DNA of 64,000 bases from an uncultured Mediterranea sp. (GCF_902493215.1 NZ_CABUOL010000005.1:62001-126000); one strand, 5' to 3'. Counted from the stretch's first letter, positions 1 to 9,078 are shown. Numbers and translations: made by a program. Notes: generated by a model from the letters alone, not told the origin.

Positions 1-693
1 GATGAAGTAAGGCGTACCCCATGCTGCCATTTCGGGCTTCGGGTTCTTCATCTTGAACTGGCCTACCACCGTCAGGTCCTTCACGTCGCGGTAGCAGCCG
101 GGCTGGTTCAGCTCGTGCGAGCTCAGTCCCGTACCTGCGGCGGGCGAATAGGGCTGGATGGTATAGCCTTTATAGAGCAGGCCCTTCTTGTAGAGCTGCT
201 TCAGCAGCCACCAGAGGGTATCGATGTAGCGGTTATCGTAAGTGATGTAAGGGTCTTTCATATCCACCCAGTAGCCCATCTTGTGCGTCAGGTCCTCCCA
301 CTCCTTCGTGAACTTCATCACGTCCTTGCGGCAGGCGGCGTTGTAGTCGGCCACGGAGATGGTCTTGCCGATGTCTTCCTTCGTGATGCCCAGCGCCTTC
401 TCCACGCCCAGTTCCACGGGGAGTCCGTGCGTATCCCATCCGGCCTTGCGCTTCACCTGGAAGCCCTTCATCGTCTTGTAGCGGCAGAAGATGTCCTTGA
501 TGGTACGAGCCATGACGTGGTGAATACCCGGCATACCGTTGGCCGAGGGAGGTCCTTCGAAGAATACGAAGGAAGGACATCCTTCACGTTCTGTCATACT
601 CTTGGCGAAAACCTGGTTTTCGTCCCATTTCTTCAACACTTCCTTGTTGATTTCCGATAGATTAAACTTTGAATGTTCGGCAAATTTACCCAT
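1..693 (-). CDS. ileS: isoleucyl-tRNA synthetase, N-terminal part (cut by window edge)
   Basis: The gene reads leftward from an ATG at 693 and runs off the window, leaving about 231 codons. The visible part holds the class I synthetase start: an N-terminal helix region, then FVFFEGPPSANGMPGIHHV, where the GIHH segment is the HIGH signature that binds ATP, followed by GWDTHGLPVELGVEK, typical of IleRS. The enzyme charges tRNA-Ile in the cytosol. A TAATTTTG sequence on the minus strand (791-798) could be its promoter -7 element, leaving a leader of roughly 90 nt. The KMSKS loop, editing domain and C terminus lie outside the window. The identification is firm because several adjacent motifs are specific to IleRS. 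Confidence 0.96.
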   Translation of the reverse strand, partial: MGKFAEHSKFNLSEINKEVLKKWDENQVFAKSMTEREGCPSFVFFEGPPSANGMPGIHHVMARTIKDIFCRYKTMKGFQVKRKAGWDTHGLPVELGVEKALGITKEDIGKTISVADYNAACRKDVMKFTKEWEDLTHKMGYWVDMKDPYITYDNRYIDTLWWLLKQLYKKGLLYKGYTIQPYSPAAGTGLSSHELNQPGCYRDVKDLTVVGQFKMKNPKPEMAAWGTPYFI

Positions 694-1382
694 GGTTTTA
701 TTTTTGTTTTTACTTTGAACGTTGTTTGTCGGAAGCCTCCGGCCACGCCCGCTTCGGACGCTTGGGGCCCTGCCTCCTGTTTTAAGGCTGCAAAATTATA
801 AAAAAAGTGGAGAAAAGCGTTGTTTTAGAGAAGAAAAACATTTCCCGCCCCGCGACCGCTCTGTCCCGACGGCCTGCGACACCCTCCGAACTCCGACCGA
901 CGGAAGCCTTGACATTTTGACACTTTGTCGGACAAACGGCCTGAGAATCGCCTGTTTCGGCCCGAAGGAGAGGCCGCTCCCAACGGACGAAGCGCGAAGG
1001 TGCTTATCCGTTCTCGCACAGCAAGTTATCGAAATCCTTACATTTCAACCAGCTGAAAAAAGCCCCGAACGGGCGGCCGCAAAGCCTCATCGAGGACAAA
1101 ACAATGCTTTCGCCAGAGGAAAACAATGCTTTTCGGAGGAAAAAACATCCTTTTTTCTCTTCCATTTCATACAATCTTCCGCTACGGAAGCTGCAACCTG
1201 ACGACCGAAAACATACAATGTCCGCGCAAAACGTCTACTTCCTGCCCCGAAAAACACGGTTTCCACCCCTCTTTTTCCGCTATTTCCGCCCGAACGAAAA
1301 AAGGAGGAGTAAGCGCAAAGGCGCTTTTCCCCTCCACTTGTCAAGCACAAAGCCCGTTTTCCCGACAGGACGTCTGCGAGCA
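694..1382. other. long gene-poor intergenic region with repeat remnants
   Basis: About 690 bases between ileS and the flavodoxin gene. Both genes read leftward, so this is the ileS upstream region and the flavodoxin downstream region. I see no convincing gene. The stretch carries a clear 22-bp-phased array at 1098-1154 and a degenerate relative at 814-843, plus other short AAA..TTTT palindromes near 1317-1328 and 1349-1360 that are not in the same phase. It looks like accumulated short repeats rather than a decayed gene. Confidence 0.6.
1098..1154. repeat. 22-bp-period palindromic array, core A (copy 1)
   Basis: Two exact copies of AAAACAATGCTTT start at 1098 and 1120, and a diverged copy (AAAACATCCTTTT) starts at 1142, so all three starts are 22 bp apart. 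The spacer between cores is 9 bp. A weaker pair lies upstream (AAAGCGTTGTTTT at 814-826, AAAACATTT from about 835). The same core with the same period recurs at 36325, 45508 and 56848. Confidence 0.8.
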
Positions 1383-1949
1383 TCAAAGCCCCAACTGCTC
1401 CGTCCAGCGTCGCACATCGGCCTCTCCTGCCCGATTGAGCAGGCGGCCGTCCTCCCACTTCAGGTCGGGATATTGCTTCCTCAGGGCCTTCACGCTCTGC
1501 GCAATGCTGCTTCCGCCCGACGTGGCAAAGGGAATCAGCCTCTTTCCTTTCAAGCCGTGGCTCTCGATAAAGGTGTTGATGATGCGCGGAGCCGCATCCC
1601 ACCAGATGGGATAACCGATGAACACGACGTCGTATCCGCCCATGCCCTCCTTCTTCCCCTTCAGGGCGGGGCGCGCCTTCGGGTCATTCATCTCGACCGA
1701 ACTCCTCGACTGCTTGTCGTGCCAGTCGAGGTCGGCACCCGTATAAGCCTCTTGGGGAACGATGGCAAAGAGCTCGCCACCCGTCACCCGCGCCAGCGTC
1801 TGAGCCGCACGGGCAGTAGTTCCGGTTGCCGAAAAATAGGCAACCAACACGTTGGAAGATTCTTTCATTGTCCGATTGTTTTTGCTTTGGGCACAGGCCG
1901 CAAGGCTCATGCCGCAGAGCAGGGTTAATGCAAATAACAGTTGTTTCAT
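1383..1949 (-). CDS. flavodoxin-family lipoprotein
   Basis: A 188-residue protein with a lipoprotein signal (MKQLLFALTLLCGMSLAAC, Cys19). It is therefore probably exported and lipid-anchored, which is unusual for a redox flavoprotein but common in Bacteroidetes. The FMN phosphate loop is visible as YFSATGTTARAA (about residues 38-49), followed by FIGYPIWWDAAPRIINTF and an SGGSS segment typical of the flavodoxin_4 group. A longer reading from 1985 is possible, but a TACTTTTG promoter -7 element on the minus strand (1983-1990) lies at that position, and the signal peptide starts cleanly at 1949. It probably carries electrons or reduces small substrates in the periplasm; the partner is unknown. 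Confidence 0.85.
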   Translation of the reverse strand: MKQLLFALTLLCGMSLAACAQSKNNRTMKESSNVLVAYFSATGTTARAAQTLARVTGGELFAIVPQEAYTGADLDWHDKQSRSSVEMNDPKARPALKGKKEGMGGYDVVFIGYPIWWDAAPRIINTFIESHGLKGKRLIPFATSGGSSIAQSVKALRKQYPDLKWEDGRLLNRAGEADVRRWTEQLGL

Positions 1950-2166
1950 ATCACTTCGTTTTTTTCGTTTACAGATACACGACAAAAGTAGTGCTTTCCG
2001 CCCACAACGCCATGACCCGTTTTACAGAGAAACCGACCCCAATTACAGCTTCCTGCGCATCGGCCTAGCGCACTTTCCTGCCCGCAACATTTGGAAGTCA
2101 CGATAATAAAGCCTATCTTTACCCAAGAAAAAGACATACATTAACCCGAATAACAAAAACCTACTG

Positions 2167-2634
2167 ATGAAAAAAGAAGACTTCATGCGGAAAGCCATCG
2201 AGCTTTCCATCGAAAATGTGAAGAACGGCGGAGGTCCGTTCGGAGCCGTCATCGTGAAAGACGGCGAGATAGTAGCCACGGGCGTGAACCGTGTGACGGC
2301 CAACCACGACCCTACGGCCCATGCCGAAGTGAGCGCCATCCGCGCTGCCTGCCAGAAGCTGGACACGTTCGACCTCAGCGGATGCGAAATCTATACCTCA
2401 TGCGAGCCCTGCCCTATGTGTTTGGGAGCCATCTACTGGGCCCATCTGGACAAAATCTATTACGGCAACAACAAGGCCGACGCCGCCCGCATCGGCTTCG
2501 ACGACTCGTTCATCTACGACGAACTGGCCCTGAAGCGCGAAGACCGCAACAAGGCCATGGAAGAACTCCTGCCCGACGAAGCCATCGCCGCCTTCCAGGC
2601 ATGGGAAAACAAGGCCGACAAGGTGGAATATTGA
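2167..2634 (+). CDS. guaD: guanine deaminase / nucleoside deaminase
   Basis: A 155-residue zinc-dependent deaminase that most likely converts guanine to xanthine in purine salvage. Zinc ligands and catalytic residues are clear: HAE (His52-Ala53-Glu54) within DPTAHAEVSAIRAA, and PCPMC (Cys82, Cys85). The NRVT segment just upstream and the C-terminal aromatic residue (Tyr155) resemble the short, domain-swapped GuaD type rather than the tRNA-specific TadA or cytidine deaminases. Length fits the family. The gene stands alone, read opposite to both flanking genes, and ends at a clear hairpin terminator. A broader nucleoside deaminase role cannot be excluded. Confidence 0.88.
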   Translation: MKKEDFMRKAIELSIENVKNGGGPFGAVIVKDGEIVATGVNRVTANHDPTAHAEVSAIRAACQKLDTFDLSGCEIYTSCEPCPMCLGAIYWAHLDKIYYGNNKADAARIGFDDSFIYDELALKREDRNKAMEELLPDEAIAAFQAWENKADKVEY

Positions 2635-2660
2635 AGTATCCGTCCTTCCTTCGGACAGAA

Positions 2661-2722
2661 AAAATTCGGACTTACCCGAGGTGCCTGAATGCACCTTCCA
2701 GGTAAGTCCGTTTATTTTATTG
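2661..2722 (+). terminator. rho-independent terminator after guanine deaminase
   Basis: A 10-bp perfect stem, CGGACTTACC (2667-2676) with GGTAAGTCCG (2701-2710), encloses an inner AGGTGC/GCACCT hairpin and is followed by TTTATTTTATT. It lies between convergent genes and may also serve the propeller gene on the minus strand. Confidence 0.85.
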
Positions 2723-2746
2723 TCCGATGGCCCGAACGGCCACAAC

Positions 2747-3883
2747 TTATTTTTTGAAGCGACAACGGATGAGACAAGGATTGTCTTCCTCCGTACGCAA
2801 CGACAATTCGGCAAATTCCTGTTCCGACAAGTAGGGACGGAGAAGTTCAAACTCCGTAAAATTGACCAACGAAAGGAAATATCCGTCCGTAAACGACAAC
2901 GGACGCAGGCGCAAGCCACCTTCCATCGTCTCAAAGACAAACGCGTGACCGTCGTTCTTCCGATAAAAGACATGGATGGAACGGTCAGCCGTACCCAGTC
3001 CCTTCTGTAGGTTTACATAATAATACGTAGAGTTCTCCCGATGAAACTTCATACAGAAGGGCAATATACCCTCCGACAAATCTTCAATCAAAAGCCGGTT
3101 CCGTTGGCTCTCATTCTCGATAGAGCGATACTTCTGCAACATCTGTTCACTGATACCGTCCTTACCGAAGTCCCACGAATAGGCCGGTTCCATATTCTCC
3201 CGTCCCAGTCCATAAACCACATTCTGGTAGCCCGAAGCAAAATACACCTTACCGGCGTATTCATAGAACGGCTGCATGCAGCCCATATCCAGTATGCGGT
3301 CGTTCCTCCAGAAACCACGAACCACATTCAAGGAGTCCTTCCCTACGACAGACAATCCGTCTTCATCCTCCCTCACACACGACCAAAGCACCAGATTCTC
3401 CGCATCCAGAGAAGAGACCGCATAATAATTGGGCTTGGCCGGCAGCTCGTCCTGTCTGACAAAACTTCCATCCAAACCATATCTTCCCATCCATCCAAAA
3501 GGGCTCAGCAGACAAATGTTCCGTCTGTCTTTGTCGATCATGAAATCACAAATCAACTGATACTCCCCCGGTCCGTTGCCCTTACGACTTATTTGCCGTA
3601 CAAAACGGCCTTCTTCATCAAATTCGTACAACGCCGGACGCTGGCTATCGAACACATACAAACGGTTTTCAAAAGCCACGACTTTGTCCACACCCATCAG
3701 CAGACAGCTGTCCGTAGTTTCCAAAGGTACCAGCTCCATCTCAGAGAACAACTCACCAAAAGGAATTTCCGATGGAGTCAAATCTACTGACAAGGCCGTA
3801 TCCTCTACATTACCTGCTTTCTTACCAGTGCATTGCACGAAGGACAGGATACACAAAACACTCCATAATACTACATTCTTCAT
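2747..3883 (-). CDS. 6-bladed beta-propeller lipoprotein
   Basis: A 378-residue predicted lipoprotein (signal MKNVVLWSVLCILSFVQC) of the Bacteroidetes 6-bladed propeller group. Family hallmarks are the N-terminal ELVPLETTDSCLL segment, the YVFDSQRPALYEFDEEGRFVRQIS blade, and RKGNGPGEY. It is a close paralogue of the gene immediately upstream (3910-5037), and both share EEDNP near the C terminus. An upstream in-frame ATG at 3925 would overlap the neighbour and lacks a clean signal peptide, so 3883 is preferred. The function of this family is not established; many members are outer-membrane or periplasmic proteins near nutrient-acquisition genes. Confidence 0.82.
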   Translation of the reverse strand: MKNVVLWSVLCILSFVQCTGKKAGNVEDTALSVDLTPSEIPFGELFSEMELVPLETTDSCLLMGVDKVVAFENRLYVFDSQRPALYEFDEEGRFVRQISRKGNGPGEYQLICDFMIDKDRRNICLLSPFGWMGRYGLDGSFVRQDELPAKPNYYAVSSLDAENLVLWSCVREDEDGLSVVGKDSLNVVRGFWRNDRILDMGCMQPFYEYAGKVYFASGYQNVVYGLGRENMEPAYSWDFGKDGISEQMLQKYRSIENESQRNRLLIEDLSEGILPFCMKFHRENSTYYYVNLQKGLGTADRSIHVFYRKNDGHAFVFETMEGGLRLRPLSFTDGYFLSLVNFTEFELLRPYLSEQEFAELSLRTEEDNPCLIRCRFKK

Positions 3884-3909
3884 ATCCATAAAACTTTTAT
3901 GAAAGTCCT

Positions 3910-5037
3910 TCATTTGAAATAGCATTTCACCAGGAACGGATTATCTTCTTCCGTGCGGTTCTCCAACTTGGTAAACTCTCCTTTATCCAACACATTCCCA
4001 TAAGCCTCTATATCTTCATACGATGCCAATGACAATAGAAAATCGTTACAAAAATACATCGGTTGGAGCGTAACTCCCTCTGTCGTTTTATGGAAAAAGA
4101 AACTTTTGTCATCCGATTTCCGATAGAATATATTATAACGCCCTTGCTGCGGAGAGAACCCGAATACTAATTGAGTATAATAATATTTTTCATTCTGTCT
4201 ATTTTCCCGAATACAATAAGGTATGGTCGATTCCTGTAGCTTTTTCATCAGTTCATCCCTTTCCTGCCTGTCTCCTTTTTCCTTCAATGAAAAACCAAAA
4301 TCTTCTATCGAATAATTGTCATTACCGAAATCCCATTGATAAGCCACCTGCATACTGTCCAATCCCAGCCGATAAACCTCTCGCTGGAAAGGACGGAAGA
4401 AATACAACTCTTTGCCATACGAATGAAATGCACGCGGATAGAAAGACATCATATTGGGGTTGCCATGCCAATACTCCCGGACACATTTCAACGAATCCTT
4501 GGAAATAAGACTGATGCCGCGCTCTTCATTGTCCAACGGGAGCGTCCATGTCACATAATAATCCCCATAATCCATTACAGCCTGATAGTTCGATTTCTCC
4601 GGAAGGGGCAAACGCTCAAGGAAACGTCCTTCGGAATCGTAAACGAACATTTCCCAAAACGGCGACAACAGGCAGATATTACCGTTCCGCGAATCGTGAG
4701 CGACATCGTACACTTCCCGATATTCTCCCAAACCTTGTCCCCGCCTACCGATCTGCCTGATAAACCGACCGTTCTCGTCGAAAAGGAATAAGGCATAGCG
4801 CTTGTGGTCGAACACCTCATAGCGTCCGTTCCGACACAACACCTTATCGGGAAAAACCAACAAACTGGAGTCATTGGTTTCTAAAGGAATCACTTCCAGA
4901 CGACTGAACAGATCTTTCATCGAAACATCCTGCTCGTTCAGCGATACTTTCAATACAGGATAGCCGAGTTCTCCTTGTTTATCCGAACACGAACCAAGGA
5001 GCAACAAACATAGGCAAACACTGATTACGTTCTTCAT
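3910..5037 (-). CDS. 6-bladed beta-propeller lipoprotein (paralogue)
   Basis: A 375-residue lipoprotein with signal MKNVISVCLCLLLLGSC (Cys17). Hallmarks match the following gene: RLEVIPLETNDSSLL near residues 46-60, then FDHKRYALFLFDENGRFIRQIG and RRGQGLGEY, and EEDNPFLVKCYF at the end. The two genes are 26 bp apart and probably arose by tandem duplication. DUF4221 lies upstream with a 68-bp gap, so the three may be one transcript of envelope propeller proteins. No catalytic residues can be named and the ligand is unknown. Confidence 0.82.
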   Translation of the reverse strand: MKNVISVCLCLLLLGSCSDKQGELGYPVLKVSLNEQDVSMKDLFSRLEVIPLETNDSSLLVFPDKVLCRNGRYEVFDHKRYALFLFDENGRFIRQIGRRGQGLGEYREVYDVAHDSRNGNICLLSPFWEMFVYDSEGRFLERLPLPEKSNYQAVMDYGDYYVTWTLPLDNEERGISLISKDSLKCVREYWHGNPNMMSFYPRAFHSYGKELYFFRPFQREVYRLGLDSMQVAYQWDFGNDNYSIEDFGFSLKEKGDRQERDELMKKLQESTIPYCIRENRQNEKYYYTQLVFGFSPQQGRYNIFYRKSDDKSFFFHKTTEGVTLQPMYFCNDFLLSLASYEDIEAYGNVLDKGEFTKLENRTEEDNPFLVKCYFK

Positions 5038-5105
5038 ACGATAAATAATTTATAATCAAAGTATATATAAACAACTGGTAAACAAAAAAAACGCATGTAC
5101 AAATA

Positions 5106-6260
5106 TCATTCTATACAATCAATCACCAGCTCCTCAGTCTCCTCTCCACCAGACAAGGGATGATCAACATAGAACAGGAGGGCATCGGAAACCGGACACC
5201 AGCCCGTAAAGATATTGTACCGATGGGCCGGCAATTCTTCCTCGTCCAATACTGAAAAGTCATGGTCGAACAAGGTAAGAAAGAAACGTTTTTCCAACAA
5301 CTGATCCATCAGCTTCTTTGAAGCATCGTACATCTGGCCGGCCGTGTGTAGGCGTACATAACGGCCTGATGCGGGAAGATACATCAATTCATAGAAATGC
5401 GGATTTTCCACGCGATGGCGTTCCCACTGGGTATAATCGGTACGCGAACGACAAGGCTCGGCCTTATTGGCCGTATATCGGCTGGGAGCTTCGAAAACGT
5501 CCGTCTGCCCGCTCCGACGGTCGATAACATAGATATGCGACTCCACGGGATAGTTGCACACAATCTTCTCTGCCGTAAACGTCAGATTAGGACGGCTCAT
5601 GTCGGCATAGTCGCCTTCGGCCACATGGGGAACATCCACCGAGGCAGGCAACGGCATATCGGTTGCCCGACCGGTATCCAGAAAATACTCACGGACTTTG
5701 AATACGATCGAAGGCCCCGAAGCATCGCGAATGCCGAACAGAAGCGAACGACGATGCGCATCGTAGTATAACGGAGTGGTAGAAATGGCATAGTTCCGCT
5801 CAATCATCACCGCCTGCCCCGAAGACAAACCGGCCGCAAGCGGGACGCTTCGCAATACTAGTCCTTTTCCGTCAAGCAACAGAGCCTTCTGAGCCGCATC
5901 GTACACCCAAATGGAATCGGGCGAACAGACATACAGGCCGGAGATGGGACGAACCACCGCTGAAGCACCTTCCACAGCCAGGGGAATCTGCATACTGCCG
6001 AGGGAGTGAAGGTCGAAGCGGTCCAGTGCATGTTCCTTATAATTGTAGGCATACAGCCATTCCGACGTATCCTTCCTGCAAGTGCACGACAGGTAATAGG
6101 ACTTCAGATTGAGAACATCGGAAGAAGGAATCTGCAGGGTTTTCGTCGTCAAGCCGATATGATCATCATCAGCAGCAGCTTTCCGGCTTCCCGAACTGCA
6201 AGAGGAAAACGCCAGACAAAGAGCCGGTACAGATATAAGAAATAGACGATTCAGTTTCAT
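5106..6260 (-). CDS. DUF4221 family lipoprotein
   Basis: A 384-residue lipoprotein: signal MKLNRLFLISVPALCLAFSSC, then a Ser/Gly-rich linker and a mature domain recognisable as the Bacteroidetes DUF4221 family (YAYNYKEHALDRFDLHS..., ..FTGWCPVSDALLFYVDHP). These proteins are probably beta-propellers related to the 6-bladed family that follows in this locus. The start at 6260 is chosen over 6278 because it gives a normal signal peptide. A well-placed promoter lies at 6331-6362. Function unknown. Confidence 0.78.
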   Translation of the reverse strand: MKLNRLFLISVPALCLAFSSCSSGSRKAAADDDHIGLTTKTLQIPSSDVLNLKSYYLSCTCRKDTSEWLYAYNYKEHALDRFDLHSLGSMQIPLAVEGASAVVRPISGLYVCSPDSIWVYDAAQKALLLDGKGLVLRSVPLAAGLSSGQAVMIERNYAISTTPLYYDAHRRSLLFGIRDASGPSIVFKVREYFLDTGRATDMPLPASVDVPHVAEGDYADMSRPNLTFTAEKIVCNYPVESHIYVIDRRSGQTDVFEAPSRYTANKAEPCRSRTDYTQWERHRVENPHFYELMYLPASGRYVRLHTAGQMYDASKKLMDQLLEKRFFLTLFDHDFSVLDEEELPAHRYNIFTGWCPVSDALLFYVDHPLSGGEETEELVIDCIE

Positions 6261-6330
6261 GGTACAAATCATAATCAATACTAAAAAGGAAGATGCTAAA
6301 AAGATAGCACCTTACTATTTATTCGGAGTT

Positions 6331-6362
6331 CAAAGGTAAACAAAAGAATTAATTTATACAAG
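6331..6362 (-). promoter_or_regulatory. Bacteroidetes-type promoter for DUF4221/propeller genes
   Basis: On the minus strand a -7 element TACCTTTG (6338 to 6331) is preceded, 20 bp away, by CTTG (6362 to 6359), a 3/4 match to the -33 TTTG element. The leader to the ATG at 6260 would be about 65 nt. Confidence 0.6.
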
Positions 6363-6371
6363 AAGTACACA

Positions 6372-6434
6372 AAAAAGGCTGTATCAAAACAAAACCGCCC
6401 GTCTTAATCTGCGGTAAGTCCTGATACAGCCTTT
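6372..6434 (-). terminator. terminator after the GNAT-nitrilase gene
   Basis: A 12-bp stem, AAGGCTGTATCA (6375-6386) with TGATACAGCCTT (6422-6433), lies just beyond the stop at 6460. Read on the minus strand it ends in a run of T. Confidence 0.8.
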
Positions 6435-6459
6435 ATCTGTTTTGTCAAAGATGACAAGT

Positions 6460-8022
6460 TTATTCGCTCGCCTTCTGCGACTCTGCACTACGGTTCTTCA
6501 TCTTCACTTCGTAAAGGTCGCTGCGGCGGTCCTTCAGGTTACGCACGCTGCCGTAGGTGTGCAGTTCGTTCAGCAGGTCGAGGTCGACGTCGGAGACAAG
6601 AATCATCTCCGTATTGGGCGTAGCCTCGGCGCGCTTGCCGTCCGTGGGGAAGGTGAAGTCGCAAGGCGTGAAGACACCCGACTGGGCATACTGGATGTCC
6701 ATGTTGTGTACACGCGGCAGGTTGCCGACACTACCTGCGATGACCACGAAGCATTCGTTCTCGATGGCACGGGCGTGGGCACAGACCTTGACGCGGCTGT
6801 AAGCGTTCTGCGTATCGGTCATGAAGGGGACGAACAGAATCTGCATGCCCTGGTCGGCCATGATGCGCGACAGCTCAGGGAACTCCACGTCGTAGCAGAT
6901 CAGGACGCCTATCTTGGCACAATCCGTCTCAAACGTCTTCAGCGCCTTGCCTCCGCTCAGACCCCAGCTCTTGATTTCGTCGGGCGTGACGTGTATCTTC
7001 TCGTACATCTCGTACGTACCGTCGCGGCGGCAGAGGAAGCCCACGTTGTACAGGCGGCCGTCTTCCTTGATGAGCGGCATGCTGCCCGTGATGATGTTGA
7101 TGTTGTAGCTGATGGCCAGCTTGATGAAGCGCTCGCGTATCTCGTCAGTATAGGCAGCCAGGCCACGGATAGCTTCGGACTCGCCCTCGTTGTTGAAGCG
7201 GGCCATGAGCGGTGCGTTGAAGTATTCGGGGAAGAGGACGAAGTCGCTCTTGTAGTCGGACACGGCATCGACGAAGAACTCCACTTGCTCGAAGAGGTCG
7301 TCCAACGACGTGTAGTTACGCATCTGCCATTGCACGAGGCCCACGCGGACGGTGGTCTTCGGGCTGATGTATTCCTGCGTGGGCGGCTGGTAGTAGATGT
7401 TGTCCCACTGGAGCAGACAGGCATAGTGCTTGGACTCTTCGTCGTTGGGCAGGTAGTTGCGCATCACCTTGCGAACGTGGAAGTCATTGGAGAGCTGGAA
7501 GGTGAGCACGGGGTCATAAATTTCCTTCTGGCGCACCTTGTCGATGTATTCCTTGGGGCGCATCTGGTCGGCATACTTGTGGTAGTTGGGGATGCGGCCG
7601 CCGAACATGATAGCCTTCAGGTTGAGCTCCTCGCACAGCTCCTTGCGGTATTCGTACATGCGTCGGGCCAAACGAAGACCGCGGTATTGCGGATGGATGA
7701 AGACCTCGATGCCGTAGAGGATGTTACCCTTGGGGTTGTGGGTGTTGAAGGTTTCCTTACCCGTCACCTGGGCATAGGTGTGGTCGTTCTTCACGTCGTC
7801 GTAGTTGACAATGATGGATAGGGCGCAACCCACAATCTTCTCGTCGACCACTGTCACGATCTGTCCCTCGGGGAAGATGCGTATCAGTTTCTCTATCTGT
7901 TTGTGTGTCCAGAAGACGTCGCTTCCGTCCGTGTAGACACGGGTGAACGACTGGGCCAGCTGGTCGTAGTCTTCAATCTGCAGATTACGTATCTGCACTT
8001 TGTTGATTTTGATGGAATCCAT
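6460..8022 (-). CDS. GNAT acetyltransferase-nitrilase fusion (carbon-nitrogen hydrolase)
   Basis: A 520-residue two-domain enzyme. Residues about 8-200 form a GNAT-like N-acyltransferase domain (EVFIHPQYRGLRLARRMY is the acyl-CoA loop region). Residues about 224-505 form a nitrilase-superfamily amidohydrolase with the complete triad: Glu266 in LFPEYF, Lys342 in YEKIHVTPDE and Cys376 in VLICYDVEFPEL. The same architecture is known in Bacillus YhcX-type proteins. The physiological substrate is not known; an amide or N-acyl compound is likely. The threonine aldolase gene ends 31 bp upstream on the same strand, so the two may be co-transcribed. Confidence 0.88.
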   Translation of the reverse strand: MDSIKINKVQIRNLQIEDYDQLAQSFTRVYTDGSDVFWTHKQIEKLIRIFPEGQIVTVVDEKIVGCALSIIVNYDDVKNDHTYAQVTGKETFNTHNPKGNILYGIEVFIHPQYRGLRLARRMYEYRKELCEELNLKAIMFGGRIPNYHKYADQMRPKEYIDKVRQKEIYDPVLTFQLSNDFHVRKVMRNYLPNDEESKHYACLLQWDNIYYQPPTQEYISPKTTVRVGLVQWQMRNYTSLDDLFEQVEFFVDAVSDYKSDFVLFPEYFNAPLMARFNNEGESEAIRGLAAYTDEIRERFIKLAISYNINIITGSMPLIKEDGRLYNVGFLCRRDGTYEMYEKIHVTPDEIKSWGLSGGKALKTFETDCAKIGVLICYDVEFPELSRIMADQGMQILFVPFMTDTQNAYSRVKVCAHARAIENECFVVIAGSVGNLPRVHNMDIQYAQSGVFTPCDFTFPTDGKRAEATPNTEMILVSDVDLDLLNELHTYGSVRNLKDRRSDLYEVKMKNRSAESQKASE

Positions 8023-8052
8023 TGTGTATCGTTCGTTTTAAATCTGTTTTCT

Positions 8053-9078
8053 TTAAAGCAAGGCAATCAGCTTGTCCACGTCTTCCTCGCGCGTGGCCCA
8101 GCTGGTGACGAAGCGCACCACCGTCTCCGTTTCGCCGCGGGGCCCCCACAGCTCGAAGGTGGCTTCACGCTTCAGGCGGTCGATGGTCTCGTTGGGCAGG
8201 CAGACGAACTGCTGGTTGGTGGGCGAATCGAGGTGGAGCTTGTAGCCCTTCTCCACGAAGGCTTGCTTCAGCTTCAGGGCCAAGCGGACGGCATGGGCGC
8301 CGATGCACTGGTAGAGGCCGTCGGTAAAGAGCGTGCCAAACTGGATGCCCAGCAGACGCCCCTTGGCCAACAACGCGCCGTGCTGCTTGACGAGGGAGAA
8401 GAAATGGGGCAACCGCTCAGGACGGGCAGCCACCACCGCCTCGCCAAAGAGGGCGCCGACCTTCGTGCCGCCGATGTAGAAGACATCGCACAGGCGGGCA
8501 ATATCTTTCAGCGTGACGTCCGTTCCCTCGGCCGCCAGTCCGTAACCCAGGCGGGCGCCGTCCATATATAAAGGTATGTTCGCCTCGCGGCACACGCGAC
8601 TCAGGTCTTCCAGCTCGTGGAGGGTATAGAGCGTGCCCAGTTCCGTGGGGTGCGAGATGTAGAGCATGCCCGGCGCCACCATGTGTTCGTAGGTCTCGTC
8701 GCGGTAGAAGTTGCGGATGTAGGCCTCCACGTCGGCGGCCTTCACCTTGCCGTCGTATTGGGGCAGCGTCAGCACCTTGTGACCCGTGGCCTCGATGGCG
8801 CCCGCTTCGTGCACATTGATGTGGGCCGACTCAGCACCCAGCACGCCTTCGTGGCGGGCCAGCAGGGCATCGATGACGGTAGCATTGGTCTGCGTGCCGC
8901 CCACCAGGAACTGAACAGCTGCCTGCGGCTGGCCGCAAGCCTCGCGTATCAGGTCCTTGGCGCGGGCCGTATAGTCGTCGCAACCATATCCGGGCGTCTG
9001 CTCCAAATTGGTTTCCAGCAGGCGGCGCATCACTTCGGGATGCGCGCCTTCCATATAGTCGGTATCAAAATGTATCAT
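8053..9078 (-). CDS. ltaE: low-specificity threonine aldolase (PLP enzyme)
   Basis: A 341-residue fold-type I PLP enzyme of the beta-eliminating lyase/threonine aldolase family. It would cleave L-threonine or L-allo-threonine to glycine and acetaldehyde in the cytosol. Visible landmarks are DTDYMEGAHPEVMRRL at the N terminus, GGTQTNATVIDALL, the MDGARLGYG segment, and Lys206 in FYIGGTKVGALFGE, which forms the Schiff base with PLP. Length is normal. A TAACTTTG -7 element (9114 to 9107, minus strand) sits about 30 bp upstream of the ATG. Stereospecificity cannot be judged from sequence. Confidence 0.9.
   Translation of the reverse strand: MIHFDTDYMEGAHPEVMRRLLETNLEQTPGYGCDDYTARAKDLIREACGQPQAAVQFLVGGTQTNATVIDALLARHEGVLGAESAHINVHEAGAIEATGHKVLTLPQYDGKVKAADVEAYIRNFYRDETYEHMVAPGMLYISHPTELGTLYTLHELEDLSRVCREANIPLYMDGARLGYGLAAEGTDVTLKDIARLCDVFYIGGTKVGALFGEAVVAARPERLPHFFSLVKQHGALLAKGRLLGIQFGTLFTDGLYQCIGAHAVRLALKLKQAFVEKGYKLHLDSPTNQQFVCLPNETIDRLKREATFELWGPRGETETVVRFVTSWATREEDVDKLIALL

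Noticed and set aside
722..1201. A 159-codon open frame in the ileS upstream region
   Set aside because: The translation is low in structure, reads across phased repeats and has no recognisable motif or ribosome-binding context.
1104..1928. A 274-codon plus-strand open frame
   Set aside because: It runs through repeats and then opposite the flavodoxin gene; the translation has no family features, while the minus-strand product has a signal peptide and an FMN loop.
1383..1949. Frame extended to 1985 for the flavodoxin
   Set aside because: The added residues precede a normal lipoprotein signal, and a -7 promoter element lies in that stretch.
6442..7821. A 459-codon plus-strand open frame
   Set aside because: It is the complement of the GNAT-nitrilase gene, whose catalytic triad is intact.
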